A program made the position numbers and the translations under genes. The notes beneath the pieces are model-generated. The model worked only from the letters and a program-made list of their open reading frames with translations, was not told where the DNA came from and made no database searches. A DNA stretch of 64,000 bases from Alistipes sp. Lineage in GTDB: Bacteria; Bacteroidota; Bacteroidia; Bacteroidales; Rikenellaceae. The stretch covers positions 1 through 64,000 of the forward strand of contig JAFZHB010000003.1 of the NCBI GenBank assembly GCA_017555105.1, written 5' to 3'. This document shows positions 32,328-41,591 of this stretch, piece by piece. Position 1 is the first letter of the stretch, and every line of letters begins with the position of its first letter.

Positions 32328-35300
32328 ATGAGCAACACGAAAATGACGCCCGACTTTCTCTTTGAGGTAAGTTGGGAAGTATGCAACAAGGTTGGCGGTA
32401 TTCACACCGTCATTGCTACTAAGGCCAAGACCGCGCTGCGTAAATTCGATGACCGCTACGTGCTGATCGGACCCGATCTGCAGCACGAGGGTAAGAATCC
32501 CGAGTTCGAGGAGGATGCTACGCTGCTGCGTCAGTGGCGTCAGAGCGTCTACGAGATGGGTATTCGTATCCGCGTAGGTCGTTGGAAGATCCAGGGTGAG
32601 CCGGTGGCTGTTTTGATTGACTTCACCTCGCTCTTCGCGAAGAAGGATGAGATTCTGAAGAAGCTTTGGGACGAGTACCATGTGGATTCGATCTCGGGTC
32701 AGTGGGATTACATCGAGCCGGTGCTCTTTGGTTGGGCTGCCGGTCAGGTGATCGCATCGTATGTCGACACCTTCTGCTCGGCTACGGATAAGGTGGCTGC
32801 CCACTTCCACGAGTGGATGACGGCTGCCGGTGCGCTCTACCTGCGCACGAACGCTCCCTACATTGCAACGCTCTTCTCGACGCACGCTACGGTGATGGGT
32901 CGCTGCATCGCAGGTAACCACCTGCCGCTCTACAACGACCTGCCGAAGTTCAACGCCGATGACCTGGCTCGCCAGTTCAATGTGATGGCTAAGCACTCGA
33001 TCGAGAAGATGGCTGCTTCGTACACGGATTCGTTCCTGACGGTGAGCGACATCACGGCTAACGAGTGCAAGTACCTGATTGGTCGCGAGCCCGATGCTGT
33101 GACGCCGAACGGTTTCGAGAACGACTTCGTTTGGAGCGGCAAGGAGTTCGATAAGAAGCGTAAGGAGGCCCGCAAGGCGATGATCGAGGTGGCTGAGGCT
33201 TGCCTGGGTCAGAAGTTCGCTGCCGAGCCGCTGATCGTGGGTACGAGCGGTCGCTATGAGTTCCGCAACAAGGGTCTGGATCTGTTCATCGAGTCGCTGA
33301 AGCGTCTCGCTACTTCGGATCAGCTTAACCGCGAGGTGCTGGCCTATATCACGGTGCCGGCTGCTAACTGCGGTGCACGCATGGACCTGCAGGCACACCT
33401 GGCTGACGCCAAGAACCCGATCGACCAGAGCCAGTACAAGTACTCGACGCACCGTCTGGAGTACCAGTCGACCGACCAGGTGGTAAACGCCATTGGTGGT
33501 TCGATCCTCACGACCGAGCACTCGAAGGTGAAGGTCATCTTCGTGCCGACCTACCTGAATGCCAACGACGGTATCTTCAACAAGCACTACTACGAGCTGC
33601 TCGTGGGTATGGATGTAACGGTATTCCCGTCGTACTACGAGCCGTGGGGCTACACGCCGCTGGAGTCGGTTGCTTTCTCGGTTCCGACCGTGACGACGAC
33701 CCTCGCAGGTTTCGGTATGTGGGTTGACAAGAAGATCGAGCACGCCGGTGTGGAGGTAATCCGCCGCGACGACTACAACGATATCGAGGTTACGATCAAG
33801 ATCGCTGACGCCCTGCTGCGCTTCGCCAAGATGAACGAGGAGCAGGTGGCTGAGGTTCGCAAGTCGGCTTACGAGATCTCGAAGACGGCTCTGTGGAAGA
33901 ACCTCTATCCCTTCTACGAGCAGGCTTACGCCGAGGCTCTGGAGGCATCGGTACTGCGCACGAACCGCGCCGTATTGGGTGAGGGTGGCTCGCGCAACGA
34001 GCAGATCAACTTCGTGCGCCAGCAGCTCTTCGTAGAGAAGCCGAGCTGGAACCGTATGATGATCGACAAGACGCTGCCGGCTCGCCTGCACGCCTTGGAG
34101 GAGCTCTCGCGCAACCTCTGGTGGTGCTGGAATCCCTGCGCTCGCGATCTGTTCGAGGGCATCGATCAGCAGCTCTGGCTGGAGTGCGATCAGAATCCGA
34201 TCGCTTTCCTCGACAAGCTCCCGATGGAGCGTCTGAAGCAGCTCGAGCAGGACAAGGAGTTCCTCGCACAGCTCGATAGCGTATACAACACCTTCCGTGC
34301 TTACATGGAGGAGAAGCCCGCAGAGGGCGCTACGACCATCTCGTACTTCTCGATGGAGTATGGTTTGCACTCGTCGCTCAAGATCTACTCGGGTGGTCTG
34401 GGTATCTTGGCCGGTGACTACCTGAAGGAGGCTTCGGATAAGAATGTTCCGATGTCGGCTGTGGGTCTGCTCTACCGCTACGGTTACTTCACGCAGCGTC
34501 TCTCGGCTCAGGGTGCACAGGAGGCTACCTATGAGGCGCAGAACTTCTACAAGCTGCCGATCTCGCCCGTGCGTGACGCTATGGGTAACTGGGTAACGGT
34601 GAATGTGGCTCTGCCGGGTCGCACGCTCTCGGCGCGCGTATGGCTCTGCCAGGTAGGTCGTACGGACCTCTACCTGCTCGATACGGATTACGAGGCTAAC
34701 CTCGAGGAGGATCGTCAGATCACGCACTACCTCTATGGTGGTGACTGGGAGAACCGTCTCAAGCAGGAGATCCTGCTGGGTATCGGTGGTATCCGCGCCC
34801 TGCGTCAGATGGGCATCAAGAACGATGTATACCACTGCAACGAGGGTCACGCCGCATTCATCGGCGTAGAGCGTATCCGCGAGTTGGTACACCACAAGCG
34901 TCTTTCGTTCTCGGAGGCTCTGGAGGTGATCCGTTCGTCGTCGCTCTTCACGACCCACACGCCTGTTCCGGCAGGTCACGACGCCTTCCCCGAGTCGATG
35001 ATCCGTCAGTATATGTCGCACTATCCCGATGTATTGGGTATCACCTGGGAGCAGTATATCAACCTCGGTAAGACCAACCCGAACGATCCGAACGAGAAGT
35101 TCTCGATGTCGGTATTGGCTTGCAACCTCTCGCAGGAGGTGAACGGTGTATCGTGGCTCCACGGTGAGGTGTCGAAGGATATCCTGGGCAACATGTGGCC
35201 GGGTTACTTCAAGAACGAGCTCCACATTGGCTATGTAACGAACGGTGTACACTTCCCGACCTGGATTGCCACCTCGTTGCGTCGCCTCTACGCTCGCTAC

Positions 35301-36578
35301 TTCGCCGATTCGTTCGAGGGTCATGTATATGACATCCCGGGCTGGCAGAAGGTGAACCAGATTCCGGACGAGGAGCTCTGGTCGGAGCGTATGAAGCTCA
35401 AGGAGCGCCTGATCCGCCACATCCGTCGTCGCTACAGCGATCCGCGTCAGGTACGCCTGGATTCGCCCCGTCAGATGTTGCAGATCATCGACAGCATCAA
35501 GCCTGAGGTGCTCACGATTGGTTTCGCTCGTCGTTTTGCAACCTACAAGCGTGCACACCTGCTCTTCACGAACCTGGAGCGTCTGTCGGCTATTGTAAAT
35601 AATAAGGAGCGCCCCGTGCAGTTCATCTTTGCCGGTAAGGCTCACCCGCACGATAAGCCGGGTCAGGATCTGATCAAGCGCATCGTAGAGGTTTCGGCTA
35701 TGCCGCAGTTCGTAGGTAAGATCCTCTTCCTGCAGAACTATGACATGGAGCTCGCTCGCCGCATGGTACAGGGTGTTGATGTATGGTTGAACACGCCGAC
35801 GCGTCCGCTGGAGGCTTCGGGTACCTCGGGTGAGAAGTGTGTAATGAATGGTGTAATGCAGTTCTCGGTGCTCGACGGCTGGTGGGTCGAGGGCTACAAG
35901 GAGGGCGCAGGTTGGATGCTGCCGATGGAGCGCACCTTCGCAGATCAGCGCTTCCAGGATGAGCTCGACGCCGAGATGATCTACAACACGATCGAGGATG
36001 AGATTGCTCCGAAGTACTACAACCGTGGTGCAGACGGCATCCCGCACGATTGGGTAGCATCGGTGAAGAGCTGCGTGGCTGACATTGCCTCGAACTTCAC
36101 GACGAACCGCATGCTCATCGACTATGAGGATCGCTTCTACAACAAGCTGGCAGCTCGCAAGCGCGAGATCGTAGCCGGTGGTTACAAGCTCGCTCGCGAG
36201 ATTGCAGCCTGGAAGCGCAAGGTTTCGGCCGCTTGGGACGCTGTTCGTGTTGTAAACACGGAGCGTGTAGAGCTGAGCCAGGAGGCCATCTTCGTAGGTT
36301 CGAAGTATCGCTTCTCGGTAACGCTCGACATCTCGAACCTCAATCCGGAGGATATCGGTGTCGAGATGGTTGTGGCTCAGCAGATCGTCGGCCATGAGTC
36401 GGTAGATGTGAAGAACACGATCGCCCTGGAGCGTACGAAGGTTGAGGGCACGCTCGTAACCTACTCGCTGGAGTACACTCCCGAGGAGGCCGGCACCTTC
36501 GACTACGCACTGCGTATCTTCCCGCAGAACGCTCACCTGCCGCATCGCATGGACTTCGCGTTGGTGAAGTGGGCCTAA
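32328..36578 (+). CDS. glycogen synthase (GT3) - alpha-glucan phosphorylase (GT35) fusion
   Basis: A 1416-residue bifunctional glycogen enzyme. Residues about 1-550 resemble eukaryote-type GT3 glycogen synthase: it opens FLFEVSWEVCNKVGGIHTVI, like yeast Gsy, and has FPSYYEPWGYTPLESVAFSV in the donor site. From about 577 it is a DUF3417/GT35 alpha-glucan phosphorylase: LHALEELSRNLWWCWNP, FSMEYGLHSSLKIYSGGLG, and the PLP lysine Lys1170 in EASGTSGEKCVMNG. One chain thus carries both polymer synthesis and phosphorolysis. This fusion is known in Bacteroidota. It leads the four-gene glucan cluster and uses strongly biased codons, implying high expression. Confidence 0.93.
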   Translation: MSNTKMTPDFLFEVSWEVCNKVGGIHTVIATKAKTALRKFDDRYVLIGPDLQHEGKNPEFEEDATLLRQWRQSVYEMGIRIRVGRWKIQGEPVAVLIDFTSLFAKKDEILKKLWDEYHVDSISGQWDYIEPVLFGWAAGQVIASYVDTFCSATDKVAAHFHEWMTAAGALYLRTNAPYIATLFSTHATVMGRCIAGNHLPLYNDLPKFNADDLARQFNVMAKHSIEKMAASYTDSFLTVSDITANECKYLIGREPDAVTPNGFENDFVWSGKEFDKKRKEARKAMIEVAEACLGQKFAAEPLIVGTSGRYEFRNKGLDLFIESLKRLATSDQLNREVLAYITVPAANCGARMDLQAHLADAKNPIDQSQYKYSTHRLEYQSTDQVVNAIGGSILTTEHSKVKVIFVPTYLNANDGIFNKHYYELLVGMDVTVFPSYYEPWGYTPLESVAFSVPTVTTTLAGFGMWVDKKIEHAGVEVIRRDDYNDIEVTIKIADALLRFAKMNEEQVAEVRKSAYEISKTALWKNLYPFYEQAYAEALEASVLRTNRAVLGEGGSRNEQINFVRQQLFVEKPSWNRMMIDKTLPARLHALEELSRNLWWCWNPCARDLFEGIDQQLWLECDQNPIAFLDKLPMERLKQLEQDKEFLAQLDSVYNTFRAYMEEKPAEGATTISYFSMEYGLHSSLKIYSGGLGILAGDYLKEASDKNVPMSAVGLLYRYGYFTQRLSAQGAQEATYEAQNFYKLPISPVRDAMGNWVTVNVALPGRTLSARVWLCQVGRTDLYLLDTDYEANLEEDRQITHYLYGGDWENRLKQEILLGIGGIRALRQMGIKNDVYHCNEGHAAFIGVERIRELVHHKRLSFSEALEVIRSSSLFTTHTPVPAGHDAFPESMIRQYMSHYPDVLGITWEQYINLGKTNPNDPNEKFSMSVLACNLSQEVNGVSWLHGEVSKDILGNMWPGYFKNELHIGYVTNGVHFPTWIATSLRRLYARYFADSFEGHVYDIPGWQKVNQIPDEELWSERMKLKERLIRHIRRRYSDPRQVRLDSPRQMLQIIDSIKPEVLTIGFARRFATYKRAHLLFTNLERLSAIVNNKERPVQFIFAGKAHPHDKPGQDLIKRIVEVSAMPQFVGKILFLQNYDMELARRMVQGVDVWLNTPTRPLEASGTSGEKCVMNGVMQFSVLDGWWVEGYKEGAGWMLPMERTFADQRFQDELDAEMIYNTIEDEIAPKYYNRGADGIPHDWVASVKSCVADIASNFTTNRMLIDYEDRFYNKLAARKREIVAGGYKLAREIAAWKRKVSAAWDAVRVVNTERVELSQEAIFVGSKYRFSVTLDISNLNPEDIGVEMVVAQQIVGHESVDVKNTIALERTKVEGTLVTYSLEYTPEEAGTFDYALRIFPQNAHLPHRMDFALVKWA

Positions 36579-36889
36579 TGCAATAGACTGCACTGTGTGT
36601 GCAGCATATTACTGTCAACCGACGGAACTCCAAAAGGTGAGTTTCGTCGGTTGTGCAGGTAAAAAGATCGAGGTTTCGAGGGGGAGGCGCCCTATATAAT
36701 ATAAGGTGTTCGGCGTGAGGTAAAAGCCGCATGTTTGAGCTTTATTTTATAAAAGGTGGCCCTTTCGAGCGCTCGATGAGATAGAAAAAAGATAGAAAAT
36801 TATCGTCTGAAAAAGTTTTTTTGAAGAAATAGAGAACAGTTCTCGTTTTTTTTGTTTAACTTTACATACGAACCGATTTATTTACGCAT
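36579..36889 (+). promoter_or_regulatory. intergenic region with hairpin and promoter before debranching gene
   Basis: This 311-bp gap holds no ORF I believe. At 36617-36652 is a 14-bp stem AACCGACGGAACTC / GAGTTTCGTCGGTT without a U-run. At 36832-36857 is a small hairpin GAGAA-CAG-TTCTC followed by eight Ts. TAACTTTA at 36858-36865 is a variant -7 box 24 nt before the ATG. The debranching gene may therefore have its own promoter. Confidence 0.45.
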
Positions 36890-38926
36890 ATGTCAGCTTT
36901 AACTTTCGACAAAGCCTCGCTTGGTAATCTCGAATATTCGCTCCAACGCGAGATGCTCGCAACCGACCGTATCGGCGGTTACATGAGTACGACGATCGTA
37001 TGCTGCAACACCCGCAAGTACCACGGATTGATTGTAGCACCGATCGATGAGAGTGATCGCACCTATGTCCTCCTCTCGTCGCTCGACGAGACCATCGTGC
37101 AGCACGACCAGTCGTTCAACCTGGCCCTGCACCGTTTCAAGGGGGTGTATGAGCCGCGCGGTCACAAGTACATCACCGATTTTGAGTACACGCCCACTCC
37201 GACCATTACATACCGTGTCGGTGGTGTGATCTTGAAGAAGGAGATGCTCTGGATTCACAAGCGTACGCAGCTCATGATTCGCTACACGCTCGTGGATGCG
37301 CACTCGGAGACGAAACTCCGCCTGCGTCCTTTCCTGGCTTTCCGCGACAAGCACGCGCTGACGCATGCCAATATGGAGGCTGATGGCCACTCCTACACGG
37401 CTGTCAATGGTGTGAAGTGCCGCATGTACGGCAACTTCCCCTGGCTCTACATGCAGACCAACAACCCGAAGGCCGAGTTCGTGCCCGCTCCCGATTGGTA
37501 CTACAACTTTGAGTACCTGCAGGACCTGGCTCGTGGCTACGATGGTTATGAGGATCTGCTGACGACGGGCTATTTCGAGACGGAGTTGAAGAAGGGTGAG
37601 AGCATCATCTTCTCGGCGTCGCTCGATGAGATGAAGTCGGGTGCCGAGATCGAGCAGATGTTCGAGCAGTCGATTGCGCGTCGTACGCACAAGGTTGACT
37701 TTATCAGCTGCCTGGAGCACGCTGCACGCCAGTTTGTAATTCGTCGCGGTGAGCGTACGGAGGTCATCAAGGGCTATCCGTGGCACCGTGAGCAGGGTCG
37801 TCAGACCTTTGTTGCCCTGCCGGGTATCACGCTCGAGCAGAACCACAAGGAGGACTGCATGGCCGTGCTTGACACGATGGTAGGCGATATGCAGGATGGT
37901 ATGTTCACCGGCACGGCTTCGGCTCGTGAGGCAGTGGATGCTCCGCTCTGGTTCTTCTGGACGCTGCAGCGTCTGGAGCAGCACATCGGTAAGAAGGAGA
38001 TCTGGAAGCGCTATGGTGAGGCAATGAAGGGCATCCTCGAGAATTATCGCCGCGGTATCGACGGCCGTATCTGCGTCAATGAGAACGGTCTGGTATGGGC
38101 TACCTCGAACGGTTTCCCCGTTTCGTGGATGGACTCGGTGATCGACGGCAAGGCTGTAACCCCGCGTAATGGTTATCAGGTTGAGGTTCAGGCGCTGTGG
38201 TACAACGCTGTGATGTATGCACTCGAGTTGGCTACGGCTAACAAGGATAAGGAGTTCGTGGCAGCATGGGCCGATATGCCGGAGAAGACGAAGGCTTCGT
38301 TCAACGCCATGTTCCCGCTGCGTGAGGGCTATTTGGCCGATTACATCGGCGAGGAGGGTGTTAACACCTTCATCCGCCCGAATATGGTCATCGCTTGTGG
38401 CCTTCCCTATAAGATGCTCAATTCGGAGGTGATCCTCGATACGCTCCGCACGGTTCGTCAGCACCTGCTCACGCCGCGTGGTCTGCGTACGCTGTCGCCC
38501 CGCAACCCGCTCTATCGCGGTTCGCAGGAGGGTACGCCCGCCGAGCGCGACTTCGCCGGTAAGAACGGTTCGGTATGGCCTTGGATGCTCTCTTTCTATG
38601 TGGCTGCTGCGTTCGACATCAATGGCGATCGCTACCTGCCCACGGCCGAGGAGATTCTCGAGTACTTCGAGGAGGATATCCAGAGCTACGGCATTGGCTC
38701 GATCTGCGAGCTCTACGACGCCGATCCCCCGTACGCATCGCGTGGCGCAATCTCGCAGGCTTGGTCGGTGGCCGCTGTGCTCGACATCTATCAGATGATC
38801 CGCAGCCGCAAGGAGGCTGCCGAGCCCAAGAAGCCGGCCAAGAAGGCTGCTGCGAAGGCTGCGGCAAAGGCAGAGAAACCTGCAACGAAGAAGGCGCCGG
38901 CCAAGAAGACGGCAACGAAGAAATAA
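36890..38926 (+). CDS. glycogen debranching enzyme (amylo-alpha-1,6-glucosidase type)
   Basis: This 678-residue protein has the GDE_N domain (about 1-230; GGYMSTTIVCCNTRKYHGLIV) and the alpha/alpha-barrel GDE_C domain (about 270-640; VWATSNGFPVSWMDSVIDGK, PRNGYQVEVQALWYNAVMYA, GSVWPWMLSFYVAAAF). It should hydrolyse alpha-1,6 branch points of glycogen in the cytoplasm. The last 38 residues are unusual: 14 Lys and 14 Ala plus Pro/Thr in a histone H1-like repeat, with no place in the fold. The GH57 protein of the cluster ends in a similar, shorter tail. The next gene starts 28 nt downstream. Confidence 0.93.
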   Translation: MSALTFDKASLGNLEYSLQREMLATDRIGGYMSTTIVCCNTRKYHGLIVAPIDESDRTYVLLSSLDETIVQHDQSFNLALHRFKGVYEPRGHKYITDFEYTPTPTITYRVGGVILKKEMLWIHKRTQLMIRYTLVDAHSETKLRLRPFLAFRDKHALTHANMEADGHSYTAVNGVKCRMYGNFPWLYMQTNNPKAEFVPAPDWYYNFEYLQDLARGYDGYEDLLTTGYFETELKKGESIIFSASLDEMKSGAEIEQMFEQSIARRTHKVDFISCLEHAARQFVIRRGERTEVIKGYPWHREQGRQTFVALPGITLEQNHKEDCMAVLDTMVGDMQDGMFTGTASAREAVDAPLWFFWTLQRLEQHIGKKEIWKRYGEAMKGILENYRRGIDGRICVNENGLVWATSNGFPVSWMDSVIDGKAVTPRNGYQVEVQALWYNAVMYALELATANKDKEFVAAWADMPEKTKASFNAMFPLREGYLADYIGEEGVNTFIRPNMVIACGLPYKMLNSEVILDTLRTVRQHLLTPRGLRTLSPRNPLYRGSQEGTPAERDFAGKNGSVWPWMLSFYVAAAFDINGDRYLPTAEEILEYFEEDIQSYGIGSICELYDADPPYASRGAISQAWSVAAVLDIYQMIRSRKEAAEPKKPAKKAAAKAAAKAEKPATKKAPAKKTATKK

Positions 38927-38954
38927 GGAGACGAAAAAATAAAAAGATAGAACT

Positions 38955-40268
38955 ATGAGAGTTTTAATGTTTGGTTGGGAGTTTCCGCCTCACATCGCCG
39001 GTGGTCTGGGTACGGCATGCTACGGCATGACGCGCGGACTGGCACGCAACGGAGTGGATGTAACCTTCATCGTTCCGCATGCTTATGGTGATGAGGACCA
39101 GCGCTTTATCCGCGTTGTGAATGCAAGCGATGTGGAGGCCGTTTACGGTGCTACGGAGAGTGGTGCAGACGATATTCTCGACAAGATCTCGTTTATCCAC
39201 ATCGACTCGAATATGGTGCCCTACATCTCGCCCGAGGAGTATGTCTCCTACCACGACGAGTATGTGAAGAGTGGCAAGCGTGTTTGGGAGACCACCGACT
39301 GCTGGAAGCAGCGCTACACCTTCTCGGGTAAGTATGGTGCAAACCTGATGGAGGAGGTTGCTCGCTACGCCGTGGTAGCTGCCCAGGTAGCGAAGGATCT
39401 GGAGGGACAGTTCGATGTGATCCACGCCCACGACTGGTTGACCTACTATGCCGGTATCGCTGCAAAGCGCGTATCGGGCAAGCCGCTGGTGGTGCACATG
39501 CACGCCACGGAGTACGACCGTTCGGGTGAGAATGTCAATACGCAGGTGCACGCCATCGAGAAGACGGGTATGCAGGCTGCTGATTGCGTGATGGCGGTAT
39601 CGAACCTCACGCGTAACATCGTGATCAACCGCTACGGCATTCCGGCCGAGAAGGTTGTGACGGTACACAATGCCGTACGCTTCGCCGAGAAGCAGTCGGA
39701 GGCACCCGAGCGTGGTGTGGATGACAAGATCATCACCTTCCTGGGTCGTATCACCTATCAGAAGGGTCCCGACTACTTTGTGGAGGCTGCAGCCAAGGTG
39801 CTGAAGCGCGTTCCGAATGTGCGTTTCGTGATGGCCGGTTCGGGTGATATGATGAACCATGTGATCCGTCGCGTGGCTCGCCTCGGTATCGCGGATCGTT
39901 TCCACTTTACGGGCTTCCTGCGCGGTGACGATGTACACAAGATGTTCCAGCTGTCGGATGTATATGTGATGCCTTCGGTATCGGAGCCTTTCGGTATCTC
40001 GCCTCTGGAGGCTATGCGTTCGAATGTGCCGGTGATCATCTCGAAGCAGAGTGGTGTAGCCGAGGTGTTGGACTACGCTGTAAAGGTGGACTACTGGGAT
40101 GTAGATGCCCTGGCTGACGCTATGTATGCCCTGATTAAGTATCCCGCACTTGCCAATATGTTCTCGTCGAAGGGCCTCGAGGAGGTGACGAACCTGAAGT
40201 GGAACAATGTGGCAGCCAAGATGAAGACGATCTATGAGCGTATCATCGAAGAGAGTAAGAACAAATAA
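38955..40268 (+). CDS. glycosyltransferase, GT4/GT5-like
   Basis: This 437-residue GT-B glycosyltransferase opens with MRVLMFGWEFPPHIAGGLGT, the G-G-L-G acceptor/donor loop shared by starch synthases and GT4 enzymes. It has HAHDWLTYYAGI and, in the C-terminal domain (about 240-437), FLGRITYQKGPDYFVEA and the E-x7-E motif SEPFGISPLEAM. In this cluster it probably acts in alpha-glucan synthesis, for example as a maltosyl or glucosyl transferase, but donor and acceptor are not known. Gaps of 28 and 15 nt to its neighbours support one operon. Confidence 0.9.
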   Translation: MRVLMFGWEFPPHIAGGLGTACYGMTRGLARNGVDVTFIVPHAYGDEDQRFIRVVNASDVEAVYGATESGADDILDKISFIHIDSNMVPYISPEEYVSYHDEYVKSGKRVWETTDCWKQRYTFSGKYGANLMEEVARYAVVAAQVAKDLEGQFDVIHAHDWLTYYAGIAAKRVSGKPLVVHMHATEYDRSGENVNTQVHAIEKTGMQAADCVMAVSNLTRNIVINRYGIPAEKVVTVHNAVRFAEKQSEAPERGVDDKIITFLGRITYQKGPDYFVEAAAKVLKRVPNVRFVMAGSGDMMNHVIRRVARLGIADRFHFTGFLRGDDVHKMFQLSDVYVMPSVSEPFGISPLEAMRSNVPVIISKQSGVAEVLDYAVKVDYWDVDALADAMYALIKYPALANMFSSKGLEEVTNLKWNNVAAKMKTIYERIIEESKNK

Positions 40269-40283
40269 AAAACAATAACCATC

Positions 40284-41510
40284 ATGAAAACCGTTTGTCT
40301 TTATTTTCAGGTCCACCAGCCGTGGCGTTTGAAGAAGTATCGTTTCTTCAATATGGGCAAGGACCACAACTATTTGGACGACCTCTCGAACCGCGCCATC
40401 ATGCAGAAGGTTGCTCGTCAGTGCTACCTGCCGATGAATGCCCTGCTGCTGAACCTGATCAAGGAGCATAAAGGTGCTTTCCGTTGCTCGTTCTCGCTGA
40501 CCGGTATCGCTGTAGAGCAGTTCAAAGCTTATGCACCCGAGGTACTCGACTCGTTCAAGGAGTTGGCTGCTACGGGTTGCGTAGAGTTCCTGGCCGAGAC
40601 CTACTCGCACTCGCTTGCTTCGCTCGCCTCGAAGGAGGATTTCAAGGAGCAGGTGAAGCTCCACACGGCAATGATCAAGAAGGAGTTTGGTCAGAAGCCG
40701 ACCGCTTTCCGCAACACGGAGCTGATCTACTCGGACGAGATCGGTGCTATGGTTGCTGAGTTGGGCTTCAAGACGATGCTGGCCGAGGGTGCTCGCCACA
40801 TCCTGGGTTGGAAGTCGCCCAACTATGTTTACGCCAACGCCATCGACCAGAAGATGCGCCTCTTGCTGCGTAACTACAAGCTCTCGGATGATATTGCATT
40901 CCGTTTCTCGAACCAGGGCTGGGATCAGTATCCGCTGACGGCCGATAAGTATGTATCGTGGCTCCACGCCGAGGATACGCCGGGTGAGGTGATCAACCTC
41001 TTCATGGACTACGAGACCTTTGGTGAGCACCAGGGTGCTGAGACGGGTATCTTCGACTTCATGAAGGCGTTGCCCGCTACGGTTTTGGCTTCGGGTATGG
41101 AGTTCGCTACGGTGAGCGAGGCTGCCAAGAAGTACCAGCCGGTGGCTGTTCTCCACTGCCCGCACGCAATGTCGTGGGCTGATGAGGAGCGCGATGTGAC
41201 GGCTTGGTTGGGTAACGAGCTGCAGAACGAGGCCTTCTCGAAGATCTATGGTCTGAAGGAGAAGATTGCCAAGCTCAAGAGCGAGGACTTCAACTATGTA
41301 TGGAACTTCATGCAGACCTCGGACCACTTCTACTACATGGCAACGAAGTGGCTCTCGGATGGTGATGTACACTCCTATTTCAACCCCTACGACTCAGCTT
41401 ACGACGCGTTCATCAACTACATGAATGTGATGTCGGACTTCGAGATCGAGGTTGACAAGGCGCTGGAGGCAAAGGCCGCTGCTAAGCGTAAGAGCACGAA
41501 GAAGGCTTAA
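40284..41510 (+). CDS. GH57 family glucanotransferase/amylase
   Basis: This 408-residue cytoplasmic GH57 protein has a (beta/alpha)7 barrel. The conserved regions are visible: FQVHQP (region 1, HQP), the nucleophile Glu in AFRNTELIYSDE (region 3), and the acid/base Asp in FMDYETFGEHQ (region 4). GH57 covers alpha-amylase, 4-alpha-glucanotransferase and branching enzymes. At this length and without the long C-terminal domain of branching enzymes, alpha-amylase or transferase is likelier. The chain ends with a basic tail (ALEAKAAAKRKSTKKA) like that of the debranching enzyme. It closes the operon. Confidence 0.92.
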   Translation: MKTVCLYFQVHQPWRLKKYRFFNMGKDHNYLDDLSNRAIMQKVARQCYLPMNALLLNLIKEHKGAFRCSFSLTGIAVEQFKAYAPEVLDSFKELAATGCVEFLAETYSHSLASLASKEDFKEQVKLHTAMIKKEFGQKPTAFRNTELIYSDEIGAMVAELGFKTMLAEGARHILGWKSPNYVYANAIDQKMRLLLRNYKLSDDIAFRFSNQGWDQYPLTADKYVSWLHAEDTPGEVINLFMDYETFGEHQGAETGIFDFMKALPATVLASGMEFATVSEAAKKYQPVAVLHCPHAMSWADEERDVTAWLGNELQNEAFSKIYGLKEKIAKLKSEDFNYVWNFMQTSDHFYYMATKWLSDGDVHSYFNPYDSAYDAFINYMNVMSDFEIEVDKALEAKAAAKRKSTKKA

Positions 41511-41524
41511 TCGAGCCGCTCAAT

Positions 41525-41569
41525 AAGAGAAACACCCCGCTCCGCAAGGAGTGGGGTGTTCTCTTTTTT
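41525..41569. terminator. bidirectional terminator, glycogen cluster / ctpA
   Basis: A very long stem, AAGAGAAACACCCCGCTCC / GGAGTGGGGTGTTCTCTT, loop GCAA, then TTTT. It is located between convergent operons. Confidence 0.9.
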
Positions 41570-41591
41570 GGGGTGGGCTGTCGAGGAGGGG

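Noticed and set aside
32232-36593. A 1453-codon open frame antisense to the glycogen fusion gene
   Set aside because: The antisense frame is open because the sense gene avoids TTA, CTA and TCA codons; the translation lacks any family motif and the sense frame has clear GT3/GT35 landmarks.
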